From assembly GCA_016710435.1 (NCBI GenBank), contig JADJVV010000001.1, forward strand, positions 1,014,501 through 1,078,500: a stretch of DNA of 64,000 bases, read 5' to 3'. Positions 43,735-53,181 of the stretch are shown piece by piece. The position numbers and the translations under genes were made by a program. Source of the DNA: Hyphomicrobiales bacterium. Its GTDB lineage: Bacteria > Pseudomonadota > Alphaproteobacteria > Rhizobiales > Aestuariivirgaceae. Below the pieces are notes generated by a model. That model was given only the letters and a program-made list of their open reading frames with translations, did no database searches and was not told the DNA's origin. Numbering within the stretch: position 1 is the stretch's first letter; the number at the start of each line of letters is the position of its first letter.

Positions 43735-44600
43735 GCGCGCACCCCCATGCGGGTCAGCATCCTGCGCTCGGCATGGCCCACGAGCCACACGAGTGTTGCC
43801 GCCATCACCGAGCCAGCGACCAACGCCGACCAGATCATCATGGTGAGGCCGTTGTACGAGCCGATGAGCAGCCGCGCGCCGATGCCGGCCACGGCACCCG
43901 TGGGCAGCTCACCGACGATGGCCCCGGTGAGCGCAATCGCGATGGCGATCTTGAGCGAAGTGAAGAGATAGGGCACCGAGGCGGGAAGGCGGAGCTTCCA
44001 TAGCGTCTCCGCCGCACCGGCGTTGTAAGTGTGCATGAGATCGCGGTGGATGACATCAGGCGACATCAGGCCCTTCACCATGCCGATGGTGACGGGGAAG
44101 AAGCAGAGATAGGTGGAAATCAGCGCCTTGGGCAGGAGCCCGGTGAAACCCATCGCCCCCAGCACCACGATGATCATCGGCGCGATGGCGAGAATGGGAA
44201 TGGTCTGCGAGGCGATGATCAGCGGCATCAGCGCCTTCGAGAGCAGCCTTGAATGCACGATCAGGATGGCAAGGCCGATGCCTAGCAGCGTGCCGAGGAT
44301 GAACCCCACCAGCGTCGAGGAGAGCGTGACCCAGCAATGGTAGAGCAGTGACTTCTTCGCCCAGGGCGCGATGGTGAACACCGTCGCCCACAGATCGGCG
44401 GCAATCTGGTGCGGTGCCGGGATCACCGGCCGCGTGTGGTTCCAGCTTTCCGTGAGCGTGGCGGCAAGCCCGCCGCCAGCCGCCGCGATTTTCGCCTCCG
44501 CCACAACGGAATTCATGGGGATGCAGGCGAGATACCACACCACCACCAATATGAGGCAGATCACGAGCACGGGGATCGCCTGGCCGCGCTCAGTCTTCAT
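43731..44600 (-). CDS. ABC transporter permease (SsuC/ThiX type), 2
   Basis: 289 residues, EAA loop [23 protein letters not shown] periplasmic stretch of roughly 60 residues separates the first helix from the rest, longer than in permease 1. It overlaps the ATPase gene by 11 bases. It is the membrane partner of permease 1 for uptake of a pyrimidine-like compound (inference from context). Confidence 0.87.
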   Translation of the reverse strand: MKTERGQAIPVLVICLILVVVWYLACIPMNSVVAEAKIAAAGGGLAATLTESWNHTRPVIPAPHQIAADLWATVFTIAPWAKKSLLYHCWVTLSSTLVGFILGTLLGIGLAILIVHSRLLSKALMPLIIASQTIPILAIAPMIIVVLGAMGFTGLLPKALISTYLCFFPVTIGMVKGLMSPDVIHRDLMHTYNAGAAETLWKLRLPASVPYLFTSLKIAIAIALTGAIVGELPTGAVAGIGARLLIGSYNGLTMMIWSALVAGSVMAATLVWLVGHAERRMLTRMGVRA

Positions 44601-45366
44601 AACTGTGCCCCGCCTTCAGGCCCTCGCGCACGCGATGCGCCAGCTTGAGGAACTCCGGCGACTCGCGGAAATCCAGCGTGCGGTCGCGCGGCAGGTTTGT
44701 TTCGATGACGTCGATGATGCGGCCGGGCCGCGGGCTCATCACCACGATCTTGGTGGAGAGGAACACCGCCTCAGGAATCGAGTGCGTGACGAACACCACC
44801 GTCTTCTGCGTCCGCGCCCACAGGTCGAGCAACTGCTGGTTCAGCTTGTCGCGCACGATCTCGTCGAGGGCACCGAAGGGTTCGTCCATCAGCAGCAGCT
44901 TGGGATCAAAGGCCAGCGCGCGGGCGATGGACACGCGCTGCTGCATGCCGCCGGAAAGCTGCCAGGGAAATTTCTTTTCGAAGCCGCCGAGGTTGACGAG
45001 ATCGAGATTGCGCTTCACCCGTTCGGCAGCGCCTTCGATGCCCATGATCTCCAACGGCAGGGCCACGTTCTTTTCCACCGTCCGCCACGGGAAAAGGCCT
45101 GGCGCCTGGAACACATAGCCATAGGCCCGGGCGAGGCGCGCCGCATGGGGTGTCAGGCCGTTGACGGTGATGGTGCCGGAGGTCGCCTGCTCAAGATCGG
45201 CGATGACGCGCAAAAGCGTGGTCTTGCCGCAGCCGGAGGGACCGATGAAGGACACGAAGTCGCCATCCGCCACCGTCAGGTTGACCTTCGAGAGCGCATA
45301 GACCGGGCTGTCAGCCGTCTGGAACGTCAAGCTGAGGTCCTTGGCCTCGATCACGGCTGCCGCCAC
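44590..45366 (-). CDS. ABC transporter ATP-binding protein (SsuB/ThiZ type)
   Basis: 258 residues with Walker [10 protein letters not shown], signature [15 protein letters not shown], Walker [14 protein letters not shown] and switch His in [10 protein letters not shown]. It energises the two downstream permeases. The start is a GTG at 45366 behind a GGGGAGAA ribosome site. It is first in the transporter operon, 49 bases from the RutR-type palindrome. Confidence 0.88.
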   Translation of the reverse strand: MAAAVIEAKDLSLTFQTADSPVYALSKVNLTVADGDFVSFIGPSGCGKTTLLRVIADLEQATSGTITVNGLTPHAARLARAYGYVFQAPGLFPWRTVEKNVALPLEIMGIEGAAERVKRNLDLVNLGGFEKKFPWQLSGGMQQRVSIARALAFDPKLLLMDEPFGALDEIVRDKLNQQLLDLWARTQKTVVFVTHSIPEAVFLSTKIVVMSPRPGRIIDVIETNLPRDRTLDFRESPEFLKLAHRVREGLKAGHSYED

Positions 45367-45415
45367 GGCATTCTCCCCGAAGGTTTTTTCTTGTTGGCCG
45401 GAAAGCTAACCGCAC

Positions 45416-45431
45416 TTGACCATTTGATCAA
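45416..45431. promoter_or_regulatory. RutR-type operator between the ABC operon and rutR
   Basis: TTGACCATTTGATCAA, an almost perfect palindrome and the best match to the RutR consensus in the window. It lies between the divergent transporter operon and the regulator gene, so it may serve both, including autoregulation. Confidence 0.75.
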
Positions 45432-45450
45432 GATTTATCAGGCTGGGGCC

Positions 45451-46083
45451 ATGCCCAAGGCCCAGGCAAAGCCTGAACGGAAAACGCGCATCCAGTCGCA
45501 GAACGAGCAGATCATTCTGGACGCGGCCCTGGAGGTATTCTCCGCCTATGGCTATCGCGGCGGCACTATCGACCAGATCGCCGCCCGCTGCGGTTTGTCC
45601 AAGCCCAACCTTCTTTATTACTTCCGCCGCAAGGACGACATCTACGAAGCGGTGCTCGAACGCACCCTTGCCGACTGGTTGGAGCCGCTGCGCACGCTCG
45701 ATGCGGCCGCCGACCCGGTGAGTGAGCTGACACGCTACATTTCGGCCAAGCTCGACATGACCTTCGAGCGCCCGGCCGCCTCCCGCCTCTTTGCCAACGA
45801 GATCCTGCATGGCGCACCGCACGTCGGGAAATTCCTGAAAGGTCCGCTGAAGGATCTGGTCGAGGCGAAGGCGCTGGTGCTGCGCCGCTGGGTGGCGGAA
45901 GGGCGGCTGCGCCCGCTTGATCCAGTGCATTTCATCTTCGCGATCTGGGCGGTGACCCAGCACTACGCCGACTTCGCGGCCCAGGTGGAGGCCATCACTG
46001 ACGGCCCGCCCGACCGCGAAAGGGTCCGCCGCGCCGTCATCGACATCCTCCTCTGCGGCGTCAACAACGCGAAACCGGCCTGA
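45451..46083 (+). CDS. rutR: TetR-family regulator, RutR-like
   Basis: 210 residues. The helix-turn-helix is IDQIAARCGLSKPNLLYYF. The ligand domain carries PAASRLFANEILHGAP and IWAVTQHYADFAAQVEA, which closely match my memory of E. coli RutR, the uracil/thymine-responsive regulator. The start is the ATG at 45451. A RutR-type palindrome lies 19 bases upstream. It probably represses the pyrimidine transporter, dihydropyrimidinase and ureidopropionase units until uracil or thymine binds. Confidence 0.88.
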   Translation: MPKAQAKPERKTRIQSQNEQIILDAALEVFSAYGYRGGTIDQIAARCGLSKPNLLYYFRRKDDIYEAVLERTLADWLEPLRTLDAAADPVSELTRYISAKLDMTFERPAASRLFANEILHGAPHVGKFLKGPLKDLVEAKALVLRRWVAEGRLRPLDPVHFIFAIWAVTQHYADFAAQVEAITDGPPDRERVRRAVIDILLCGVNNAKPA

Positions 46084-46164
46084 CCGTCACACGCCTTGCG
46101 GGCATCAGCAGGAGCTGTGCACGTTAACGCTTCGTTGCGGGGTGGCCGCTAAAACCTCGCCGTC

Positions 46165-46944
46165 ATGGTTCCGAACGCCTCACTTCCGCGCCTCCTGCTG
46201 ATCGGCAGCGATCATCCCACGACCTGGATCGTCTACAACAGGTTGGTGCGGGAGTTCGGCCTGTTCGATGCCATCATCGAGCAGCCGGTGGCGAAGTCCG
46301 TGCTGGTGAAGAACCGCGCCCGCAAGCTGGGCTGGCCGTCCGTGCTTTCGCAAATGGCCTTCGTGGCGCTCATCCGGCCGATCCTTGCCTACCAGTCGGA
46401 ACGCCGCATCCGCGCCATCTGCCGCGACCATGACCTGGAACGCCAGCAGCCGTTCACGCCCGCCATCCACAACGTCTCGAACATCAACGCTCCCGAGTCG
46501 ATTGCCCTCATCGCCGAGCGCAAACCCGATGTCGTGATCGTCAACGGCACGCGCATCCTGAAGAAGAACCTGCTGTCGGCGATCAAGGCGACCTTCATCA
46601 ATACGCACCAGGGCATCACGCCCATGTACCGCGGTGCCCACGGCGGCTACTGGGCAATCTACAACAACGACCCTGCGAACTGCGGCGTCACCATCCATCT
46701 CGTGGATGAAGGGATAGACACGGGCGGTATCATCGCCCAGGCCCTGATCTCCCCAGCCGCGATCGACGGCTACCTCACCTATCCCTACCTGCAGATTGCG
46801 GCGGCCCTGCCCCTTCTTGCCGTCGCCATCCGCTCCCTCGCGGCAGGCAGCCTGCGCACTCTCTCGCGCAATGGACCATCCGCGGTCTGGTATCACCCCG
46901 GCTTCTTCCAGTACCTGAAAGCCCGCCTGCGCGGCGTGCGCTGA
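46165..46944 (+). CDS. formyltransferase-family protein
   Basis: 259 residues of the formyl_trans_N fold. The Asn-His-Asp triad is suggested by VIVNGTRIL, FINTHQGITPMYRG and HLVDEGIDTGGII. It should move a formyl group from 10-formyltetrahydrofolate to an amine. It lacks the C-terminal domain of Met-tRNA formyltransferase and is longer at the N-terminus than PurN, so it may act on a nucleotide sugar or another small amine. It ends three bases from the convergent PPK2 gene. Confidence 0.78.
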   Translation: MVPNASLPRLLLIGSDHPTTWIVYNRLVREFGLFDAIIEQPVAKSVLVKNRARKLGWPSVLSQMAFVALIRPILAYQSERRIRAICRDHDLERQQPFTPAIHNVSNINAPESIALIAERKPDVVIVNGTRILKKNLLSAIKATFINTHQGITPMYRGAHGGYWAIYNNDPANCGVTIHLVDEGIDTGGIIAQALISPAAIDGYLTYPYLQIAAALPLLAVAIRSLAAGSLRTLSRNGPSAVWYHPGFFQYLKARLRGVR

Positions 46945-46947
46945 TCC

Positions 46948-47766
46948 TCACACGATCTTGATCGTCTTCGGGTCCCAGTCCTTGGGCTGCGGGTATTGCG
47001 GATTCATTTCTTCCAGCGTCTCGCGCACGATCCCCGCGACGATGCCGTTGCGAACCCAGTTGCGGTCGGCGGGGATCACATGCCAGGGCGAATGTGCCGT
47101 GGAGCAGCGGTTCAGCATGACCTCATAGGCCTCGGCATAGTTGTCCCACAGCGCCCGGTCATCGAGGTCGCCCGGATTGAATTTCCAGCGCTTGGTCTCG
47201 TCCTCCACGCGCTCCTTCAGGCGTTCAGCCTGTTCGTCCTTCGAGATGTGCAGCATGAACTTGAGAATGCGCGTGCCATTGTCACTCAGCATCTTCTCGA
47301 AGGCGTTGATCTCGTCATAGCGCCGTTCGATTGCCTCCTTGGGCGCATAGCCCTTCACCTTCACCACCAGCACGTCTTCATAATGCGAGCGGTTGAAGAT
47401 GCCGATCATGCCCTTGGGCGGGGCAACCTTGTGCACGCGCCAGAGATAGTCCTGGGCCAGTTCCGGTGCCGTCGGTGCCTTGAAGGGCGAGATGGTGACG
47501 CCGATGGGCCCGCAGGTGTTGAACACCGCCCGCACCGTGCCGTCCTTGCCCGAACAATCGATGCCCTGCAGCACCACCAGCAGGGCGCGCTTGCCTTCCG
47601 CAAACAGGCGGTCCTGCAACCCGTCGATGGCCTCGGCATCCTTTTCGGTCTGCGCCTTGGTCTTGTCCTTGTCGTCGAAGGTGCCCGTATCACGCGGATC
47701 GGCGGAGGCCAGCTTGAAGGCCTTGCCGGGTGCCACCCGGAAACGTTCGGCGAGCGACTTTGCCAT
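46948..47766 (-). CDS. ppk2: polyphosphate kinase 2 family protein
   Basis: 272 residues. The P-loop is VLQGIDCSGKDGTV, the lid module contains NRSHYEDVLVVKV, and the C-terminal part is RWKFNPGDLDDR. PPK2 enzymes transfer phosphate between polyphosphate and nucleoside mono- or diphosphates; class cannot be fixed from sequence alone, though the single short domain suggests class I or III. The ATG at 47766 has AAGGGG at eight bases, better than the GTG six codons upstream. It is divergent from the LOG gene. Confidence 0.88.
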   Translation of the reverse strand: MAKSLAERFRVAPGKAFKLASADPRDTGTFDDKDKTKAQTEKDAEAIDGLQDRLFAEGKRALLVVLQGIDCSGKDGTVRAVFNTCGPIGVTISPFKAPTAPELAQDYLWRVHKVAPPKGMIGIFNRSHYEDVLVVKVKGYAPKEAIERRYDEINAFEKMLSDNGTRILKFMLHISKDEQAERLKERVEDETKRWKFNPGDLDDRALWDNYAEAYEVMLNRCSTAHSPWHVIPADRNWVRNGIVAGIVRETLEEMNPQYPQPKDWDPKTIKIV

Positions 47767-47869
47767 GAGCTTGACCCCTTTCACGCAGGACGGCAGGCAT
47801 TAACCTGCCCTTGATTGAAAGCATCCTTTGCTGCAAGCCTCAAGATTTGGCAATCCTAAGGGGTACTTT

Positions 47870-48622
47870 GTGTCCGACCATCCGTCCAACATTCCGCAGA
47901 TGAAGAGCGCGGCCTACCGCCTGCCCGCCATGGATATCGAATTCCTGCTGGGCGACACGACGCGCGGCATCCGCTTCCAGCTTGAATACCAGAAGGCGGA
48001 AGAAAACCTGCGCAGCTGGGGTGTGGAGACAACCGTCGTTGTCTTCGGCTCGGCCCGGGTGAAACCCGGCGCTGCCGATGGCTGGTATGATGGCGCCCGC
48101 GCCTTCGGCCGCATCTGCTCCGAGAACGGCGGCTCCAAGCACCGGGTCAAGCCTCTCTACAATGTGATCGCCACCGGCGGCGGTCCCGGCATCATGGAAG
48201 CCGCAAACCGCGGTGCCTATGACGCGGGCGCTCCATCGATCGGCTACAACATCACGCTTCCCATGGAGCAGGAACCCAACGCCTTCTCCACCCCCGACCT
48301 CACCTTCCGCTTCCACTATTTCGCCATGCGCAAGATGCACTTTGCCATGCGTGCCGCAGCCCTGGTGGTTTTCCCCGGCGGCTTCGGCACCATGGATGAA
48401 TTGTTCGAATTGCTCACCCTGCGCCAGACCGGAAAGATGACGAAGCCGCTCCCGGTCGTGCTCTTCGATTCCGCGTTCTGGAAGCGCACCATCAATTTCC
48501 AGAGCTTTGTCGACGGCGGCCTGATCAATGAGCGCGACCTCGGCCTCTTCACCTTTGCCGATACCCCCGAACAGGCATGGAGCGAACTCCTCGCTGCCGG
48601 CCTCCCCGTTCCCAAGGATTGA
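47870..48622 (+). CDS. LOG-family protein (Rossmann nucleotide-binding)
   Basis: 250 residues with VFGSARVKPG, TGGGPGIMEAANRGAYDAG and the family signature PGGFGTMDELFE. LOG proteins release nucleobases from nucleoside 5'-monophosphates, in some cases making cytokinins; the ones of this longer type are poorly studied. I chose the GTG at 47870 because AAGGGG stands seven bases before it; an in-frame TTG at 47828 is weaker. It ends two bases before the beta-CASP gene, so they are co-transcribed. Confidence 0.8.
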   Translation: MSDHPSNIPQMKSAAYRLPAMDIEFLLGDTTRGIRFQLEYQKAEENLRSWGVETTVVVFGSARVKPGAADGWYDGARAFGRICSENGGSKHRVKPLYNVIATGGGPGIMEAANRGAYDAGAPSIGYNITLPMEQEPNAFSTPDLTFRFHYFAMRKMHFAMRAAALVVFPGGFGTMDELFELLTLRQTGKMTKPLPVVLFDSAFWKRTINFQSFVDGGLINERDLGLFTFADTPEQAWSELLAAGLPVPKD

Positions 48623-48624
48623 TC

Positions 48625-50271
48625 ATGCTGAAGTTGCACGTCCACGGCGCCGCCCGCACGGTCACGGGTTCCAACTACATGATCGAGACCGAAAAGGCCC
48701 GCGTCCTCATCGATTGCGGCATGTTCCAGGGCGCACGCACCGTAAGCGAATTGAACTACCGCCCCCTTCCCTATGACGTGACGAAGATCACAGCGCTGGT
48801 GCTGACCCACGCCCACATCGATCACACAGGCCTCGTGCCCAAGCTGGTGAAGCACGGCTATGCCGGACCCATTCACGCCAGTGCGGGAACCCGCGACCTT
48901 TGCGGCATCATGCTCCCCGATTCCGGCTTCATCCAGGAAACGGAAGTGAAGAAGCTGAACGAGCGCAACGTCAAGCGCGGGCGCCCCGAGGTGGAGCCGA
49001 TCTACACCATGGATGATGCCATGGCGTCGCTGAACCTGTTCCAGACGCAAGCGATGGAACAGTGGTTCTCGCCTGCCGAGGGAATCCGCATGCGATTCTG
49101 GAACGCGGGCCACCTCCTCGGCTCATGTTCCATCGAAGTGGAAGTGGAGCAGGCCGGCACCAAGCCCACCCGCATTCTCTTCTCGGGCGACATCGGCCCC
49201 GACAACAAGCTGCTGGAAGAAGATCCGGAAGCCCCGCAGAATTTTGACTTCGTCATCTGTGAATCGACCTATGGCGGCCGGGACCGTTTTGAACGTTCCC
49301 CCGAGAAGCGCCTGGAACTGCTCGCCAGCGAATTGCGCGATGCTGCAGGCCGCGGCGGCGTGATGCTGATCCCGTCATTCGCGGTGGAACGCACCCAGGA
49401 AGTTGTGACCGACCTCATCACCGTGATGGAGCGCGGCCTTGCGCCCAAGTGCAACATCTTCATCGACTCACCACTTGCCAACAAGGCGACCGCCGTTTTC
49501 CGCAAGCATGCCCATGAGAGCACGGGCGGCGCAGCGCTGGCCCATGCCTTCGCCTCGCCGCTGGTGAAATCCACGGAGAGCGTGGAGGATTCCAAGGCGC
49601 TCAACCGCTTTACCGGATTCCACATCGTCATTGCCGCATCCGGCATGGCGGAAGCGGGGCGTATCCGTCATCATTTGCGCAACCGCCTGTGGCAGCGCTC
49701 CACCACCGTTCTGCTGGTGGGCTTTCAGGCCAGGGGTTCATTGGGCTCGCTCCTCGAAGATGGCGCCAAGCGCGTCACCATCATGGGAGACGAGATCAAG
49801 GTTGCCGCCACCATCCGCCGCATCGAGGACTATTCCGGCCACGCCGACGGCCCCGAACTGGTGAAGTGGATCAAGAACCGCCTTCCTGTCGGCAAATCCA
49901 TCTTCCTCACCCATGGCGAAGAGGAGCCGCAGGTGGCGTTGGCCGAGGACATTCGCGGGCTGGTGCCCGACGATTGCATCGTGCGTCCCCGCCTTGACGA
50001 CGTCTACGACCTCACCGGCAGCGCCTGCGCCCTGCTGGCCGATGAAACGAAGCCCCGCATCGATCCCACCGATGTGGCGAAGCTCGACTGGAACAACGAC
50101 CTGCAATCCCTCATCCTCGACATCGGCGAGCAATTGAAGACCGCTGCCGATGCCAAGTCGAAGGCCGTCATCGTCCGCCGCCTCCGCCGCGCGCTGGTGG
50201 AGGCCAATGGTGCGCCAGCGGCCGACAGCGGCAGCCACGTCAGGGGGAAAGGTTCTGCCATCGACGAATGA
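48625..50271 (+). CDS. MBL-fold beta-CASP RNA-processing exonuclease-like protein
   Basis: 548 residues. The zinc motif THAHIDHTG is near residue 67, followed by WNAGHLLGS and FSGDIGPDN, the beta-CASP domain with SFAVERTQE and ASGMAEAGRI, and the RMMBL domain with YSGHADGPEL and LTHGEEEPQ. The protein belongs to the YSH1/CPSF-73-like branch of metallo-beta-lactamases that cut or trim RNA. About 90 residues after the RMMBL domain have no clear match. The ATG lies two bases behind the LOG stop. Confidence 0.85.
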   Translation: MLKLHVHGAARTVTGSNYMIETEKARVLIDCGMFQGARTVSELNYRPLPYDVTKITALVLTHAHIDHTGLVPKLVKHGYAGPIHASAGTRDLCGIMLPDSGFIQETEVKKLNERNVKRGRPEVEPIYTMDDAMASLNLFQTQAMEQWFSPAEGIRMRFWNAGHLLGSCSIEVEVEQAGTKPTRILFSGDIGPDNKLLEEDPEAPQNFDFVICESTYGGRDRFERSPEKRLELLASELRDAAGRGGVMLIPSFAVERTQEVVTDLITVMERGLAPKCNIFIDSPLANKATAVFRKHAHESTGGAALAHAFASPLVKSTESVEDSKALNRFTGFHIVIAASGMAEAGRIRHHLRNRLWQRSTTVLLVGFQARGSLGSLLEDGAKRVTIMGDEIKVAATIRRIEDYSGHADGPELVKWIKNRLPVGKSIFLTHGEEEPQVALAEDIRGLVPDDCIVRPRLDDVYDLTGSACALLADETKPRIDPTDVAKLDWNNDLQSLILDIGEQLKTAADAKSKAVIVRRLRRALVEANGAPAADSGSHVRGKGSAIDE

Positions 50272-50274
50272 TGC

Positions 50275-50301
50275 GGAACAACCGTTCCGGAATCATTGCT
50301 G
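50275..50301. promoter_or_regulatory. candidate IolR sites before iolR
   Basis: A perfect palindrome GGAAC-AACC-GTTCC (50275-50288) is directly followed by GGAATCATTGCTG (50289-50301). Related sequences occur before iolC. IolR of the RpiR type is known to bind GGAA-containing palindromes, so autoregulation is plausible. Confidence 0.45.
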
Positions 50302-50331
50302 TTGCGGCTGTTCCATGGTTTGTTGCGGGGC

Positions 50332-51165
50332 ATGACCGTGACCGATACCCCGCGTGACTTCACAGCCCTCCGCGCCCTCATCGTCGAGCGTGCCCCGGAC
50401 TTTCCCCGCCGTCTCACCCAGGTTGCGAGTTACGCACTGGAAAACCCGGACGACATCGCCTTCGGGACGGTCGCGACCATCGCCCAGGCGGCGGATGTGC
50501 AGCCCTCGACGCTGGTGCGCTTCGCCCAGAGCCTCGGCTACCAGGGCTTCAGCGAATTGCAGGAGGTCTTCCAGTCCCGCCTGCGCGAGCGCGTGCTGAA
50601 CTACGACGAACGCCTCGAACAACTGCGCGAACACACGCGCAATTCGGGCAAGGCGGGGCTTGTCTTCGACGGCTTCGCCAATGCCTCCGAGCAGTCGCTG
50701 GCGACACTGCGCGAGAAGCTGGACCCGCAGCAGTTGCAGGTGGCCGCCGACATGCTGGCCAAGGCCGAGACCATCTACCTGATCGGCCTGCGCCGCTCCT
50801 TCCCGATCTCCACCTACATGGCCTATGCCTTCGGCAAGCTCGGCATCCGCTATGCGCTCGTTGATTCCCTCGGCGGACTTGCGGCGGAAGACACCAGCTT
50901 CGCCACACCGCAGGACGTGGTGCTGGCCGTGAGCTTCACGCCCTACGCCAGCGAGACCGTGACCCTGACACAGAAGCTCGCCGCCCGTGGCGTGCCGGTG
51001 CTGGCCATCACCGATTCACCCTTCTCGCCGCTCGCCTCCATCGCCCAGGCCTGGTTCGAGGTGCAGGAAGCCAATTTTGAGGGCTTCCGCTCCATGGCGG
51101 CCACCTTGACGCTCGCCATGACGCTCACCGTGGCGACGGCAGAACGGCGCAGCAAGAAGAAATAG
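50332..51165 (+). CDS. iolR: RpiR/MurR-family regulator, IolR-like
   Basis: 277 residues. An HTH_6 domain covers about 10-90 (TVATIAQAADVQPSTLVRFAQSLGYQ at the helix-turn-helix, in two overlapping parts) and an SIS sugar-phosphate isomerase-like sensor domain about 125-265 (LIGLRRSFPISTYMAYAF, AVSFTPYASETV). Its place before iolC-iolD-iolB identifies it as the inositol regulator of alphaproteobacteria. The ATG at 50332 follows GCGGGG; an earlier TTG is less likely. Confidence 0.86.
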   Translation: MTVTDTPRDFTALRALIVERAPDFPRRLTQVASYALENPDDIAFGTVATIAQAADVQPSTLVRFAQSLGYQGFSELQEVFQSRLRERVLNYDERLEQLREHTRNSGKAGLVFDGFANASEQSLATLREKLDPQQLQVAADMLAKAETIYLIGLRRSFPISTYMAYAFGKLGIRYALVDSLGGLAAEDTSFATPQDVVLAVSFTPYASETVTLTQKLAARGVPVLAITDSPFSPLASIAQAWFEVQEANFEGFRSMAATLTLAMTLTVATAERRSKKK

Positions 51166-51205
51166 AATATTCATTCCACTTGACAAATTAGGGGAATTAT
51201 TGTTC
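51165..51205. promoter_or_regulatory. candidate iolC promoter and IolR sites
   Basis: Between iolR and iolC, GAATATTCATTCC (51165-51177) overlaps the iolR stop, TTGACA follows at 51180-51185, and GGAATTATTGTTC at 51193-51205. The last resembles GGAATCATTGCTG upstream of iolR. A good -10 box is not evident. Confidence 0.4.
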
Positions 51206-51249
51206 TGTGTTGGTCACGTTTGACCCCTACGTTACCACGGAGTTTTCCC

Positions 51250-53169
51250 ATGGCTGCCCCATCCGGCGCGCCGACAGCGCTTGACGTCATTACGATGGGG
51301 CGCTGCTCCATCGATCTTTACGGCCAGCAGATCGGCTCGCGCCTCGAAGACATGGCCTCCTTTGCCAAGTCGGTGGGCGGTTCTCCCTCCAACATCGCCA
51401 TCGGCACCGCCCGCCTCGGTCTCCGCTCCGGCCTCATCACCCGCGTGGGCGACGAGCAGATGGGGCGCTTCGTGCTGGAGCAGATGGCCCGCGAAGGCGT
51501 CTCCACCAAAGGCATCGCCACCGACCCCGCCCGCCTCACCTCGCTGGTGCTGCTGGCGGTCGAAAGCGACAAGTCCTTCCCGCTCATCTTCTACCGCGAC
51601 AACTGCGCCGACTCGGCCCTCTCCGAGGCCGACGTGAGCGAGGACTTCATCCGCTCCGCGGCGGCCCTCCTCGTCACCGGCACGCATTTCGCCCGCGAGG
51701 TGAACGACAAGGCCCAGCGCAAGGCCATGGCGCTCGCAAAGAAACATGGCCGCCGCATCGTCATTGACATCGACTACCGTCCGAACCTCTGGGGCCTCGC
51801 CGGTCATGGCGCGGGCGAGGAACGCTACATCAAGTCGGACATGGTGACGTCCCACCTGCAATCCATCCTCGCCGACTGCGACCTCATCGTCGGCACAGAA
51901 GAGGAAGTGCACATCGCCGGCGGCAGCGAGGACACGCTGACGGCGCTCCGCACCATTCGCGGCCTGTCGAAGGGCGTCATCGTGCTGAAGCGCGGCCCCA
52001 TGGGCTGCGTTGTCTATCCCGCCGCAATTCCCGCCTCCCTCGAAGGCGGCATCGTCGGCAAGGGCTTCCCCATCGAAGTCTACAACGTGCTGGGCGCAGG
52101 CGATGCCTTCATGTCGGGCTTCCTGCGGGGCTGGCTGAAGAACGAGCCCTACGAGATCTGCGCCACCTGGGCCAATGCCTGCGGTGCCTTCGCCGTCTCG
52201 CGCCTGCTCTGCTCGCCGGAATACGTCACCTGGGAAGAACTGCAGTATTTCCTCAAGCACGGCTCGCCCGTGAAGGCGCTGCGCACCGACGACAACCTCA
52301 ATCACATCCATCACGCGACCACGCGCCGCAAGGCCTGGCCGAAACTCCTCGCCTTCGCCATCGACCATCGCAAGCAACTGGAAGACATGGCCGACAGCGT
52401 GGGCGCCGACCGGGCCCGGATCGCGCCCTTCAAGCGCCTCGCCATGCAGGCCATCGCCAAGGTCGCCAACGGCCAGTCCGGCTTCGGCACGCTTCTCGAC
52501 GACACCTATGGCCGCGAGGCCATGTTCGATGCTGCGAAACTCGGCCTGTGGGTCGGCCGTCCGCTGGAAAGGCCCGGCTCACGCCCGCTTCAGTTCGAAC
52601 ACACGCAGGATGTGGGATCGCGCCTCGTCGATTGGCCCGTCGATCACTGCATCAAGTGCCTCGCCTTCTATCATCCCGATGATCCTGCCGAACTGAAGCA
52701 GCAGCAGCTTGCCAAATACCGCCAGCTCTACGAGGCCGCCCGCAAGGTGGGCCGCGAGTTGCTGATCGAGATCATTGCCGGCAAGAACGGTCCGCTCGAC
52801 CGCTACACCATCGCCCGCGCCATGCAGGAGATCTACGACCTCGGCATCCGCCCCGATTGGTGGAAGCTCGAACCGCAGGCGGACGCGTCCGCCTGGGACG
52901 AAATCGGCAAGGTCATCGACAACAACGACGCGCTCTGCCGCGGCGTGGTGCTGCTCGGCCTTGAAGCGCCGGAGGACGAACTGGCCAAGGGCTTCGCCGC
53001 CGTGGCCGCCAAGCGCCATGTGAAAGGCTTCGCTGTAGGCCGCACCATCTTCAACGATGCTGCCCGCGCCTGGCTCGCAGGCCAGATCGACGACACCGCA
53101 GCCGTCACCATGATGGCAGAGAAATTCGGCAGCCTCGTGCGCATCTGGGACGATGCGCGTCGCGCCTGA
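51250..53169 (+). CDS. iolC: 5-dehydro-2-deoxygluconokinase fused to DUF2090 aldolase-like domain
   Basis: 639 residues. Residues 1-325 are a PfkB kinase (GGSPSNIAIG, IDIDYRPNLW, and the catalytic GAGDAF). Residues from about 345 are a DUF2090 TIM-barrel related to class I aldolases (FAIDHRKQLEDMA, LLIEIIAGKNG). IolC phosphorylates 2-deoxy-5-keto-gluconate; the C-terminal domain is thought to be the aldolase that splits the product into DHAP and malonate semialdehyde, replacing a separate IolJ. The ATG at 51250 has ACGGAG upstream. It is 12 bases from iolD. Confidence 0.92.
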   Translation: MAAPSGAPTALDVITMGRCSIDLYGQQIGSRLEDMASFAKSVGGSPSNIAIGTARLGLRSGLITRVGDEQMGRFVLEQMAREGVSTKGIATDPARLTSLVLLAVESDKSFPLIFYRDNCADSALSEADVSEDFIRSAAALLVTGTHFAREVNDKAQRKAMALAKKHGRRIVIDIDYRPNLWGLAGHGAGEERYIKSDMVTSHLQSILADCDLIVGTEEEVHIAGGSEDTLTALRTIRGLSKGVIVLKRGPMGCVVYPAAIPASLEGGIVGKGFPIEVYNVLGAGDAFMSGFLRGWLKNEPYEICATWANACGAFAVSRLLCSPEYVTWEELQYFLKHGSPVKALRTDDNLNHIHHATTRRKAWPKLLAFAIDHRKQLEDMADSVGADRARIAPFKRLAMQAIAKVANGQSGFGTLLDDTYGREAMFDAAKLGLWVGRPLERPGSRPLQFEHTQDVGSRLVDWPVDHCIKCLAFYHPDDPAELKQQQLAKYRQLYEAARKVGRELLIEIIAGKNGPLDRYTIARAMQEIYDLGIRPDWWKLEPQADASAWDEIGKVIDNNDALCRGVVLLGLEAPEDELAKGFAAVAAKRHVKGFAVGRTIFNDAARAWLAGQIDDTAAVTMMAEKFGSLVRIWDDARRA

Positions 53170-53181
53170 GGAGACACGAGC

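Noticed and set aside
45416..45431. FNR box reading of TTGACCATTTGATCAA
   Set aside because: The half-sites are separated by eight bases rather than six, and the RutR match with adjacent rutR is far better.
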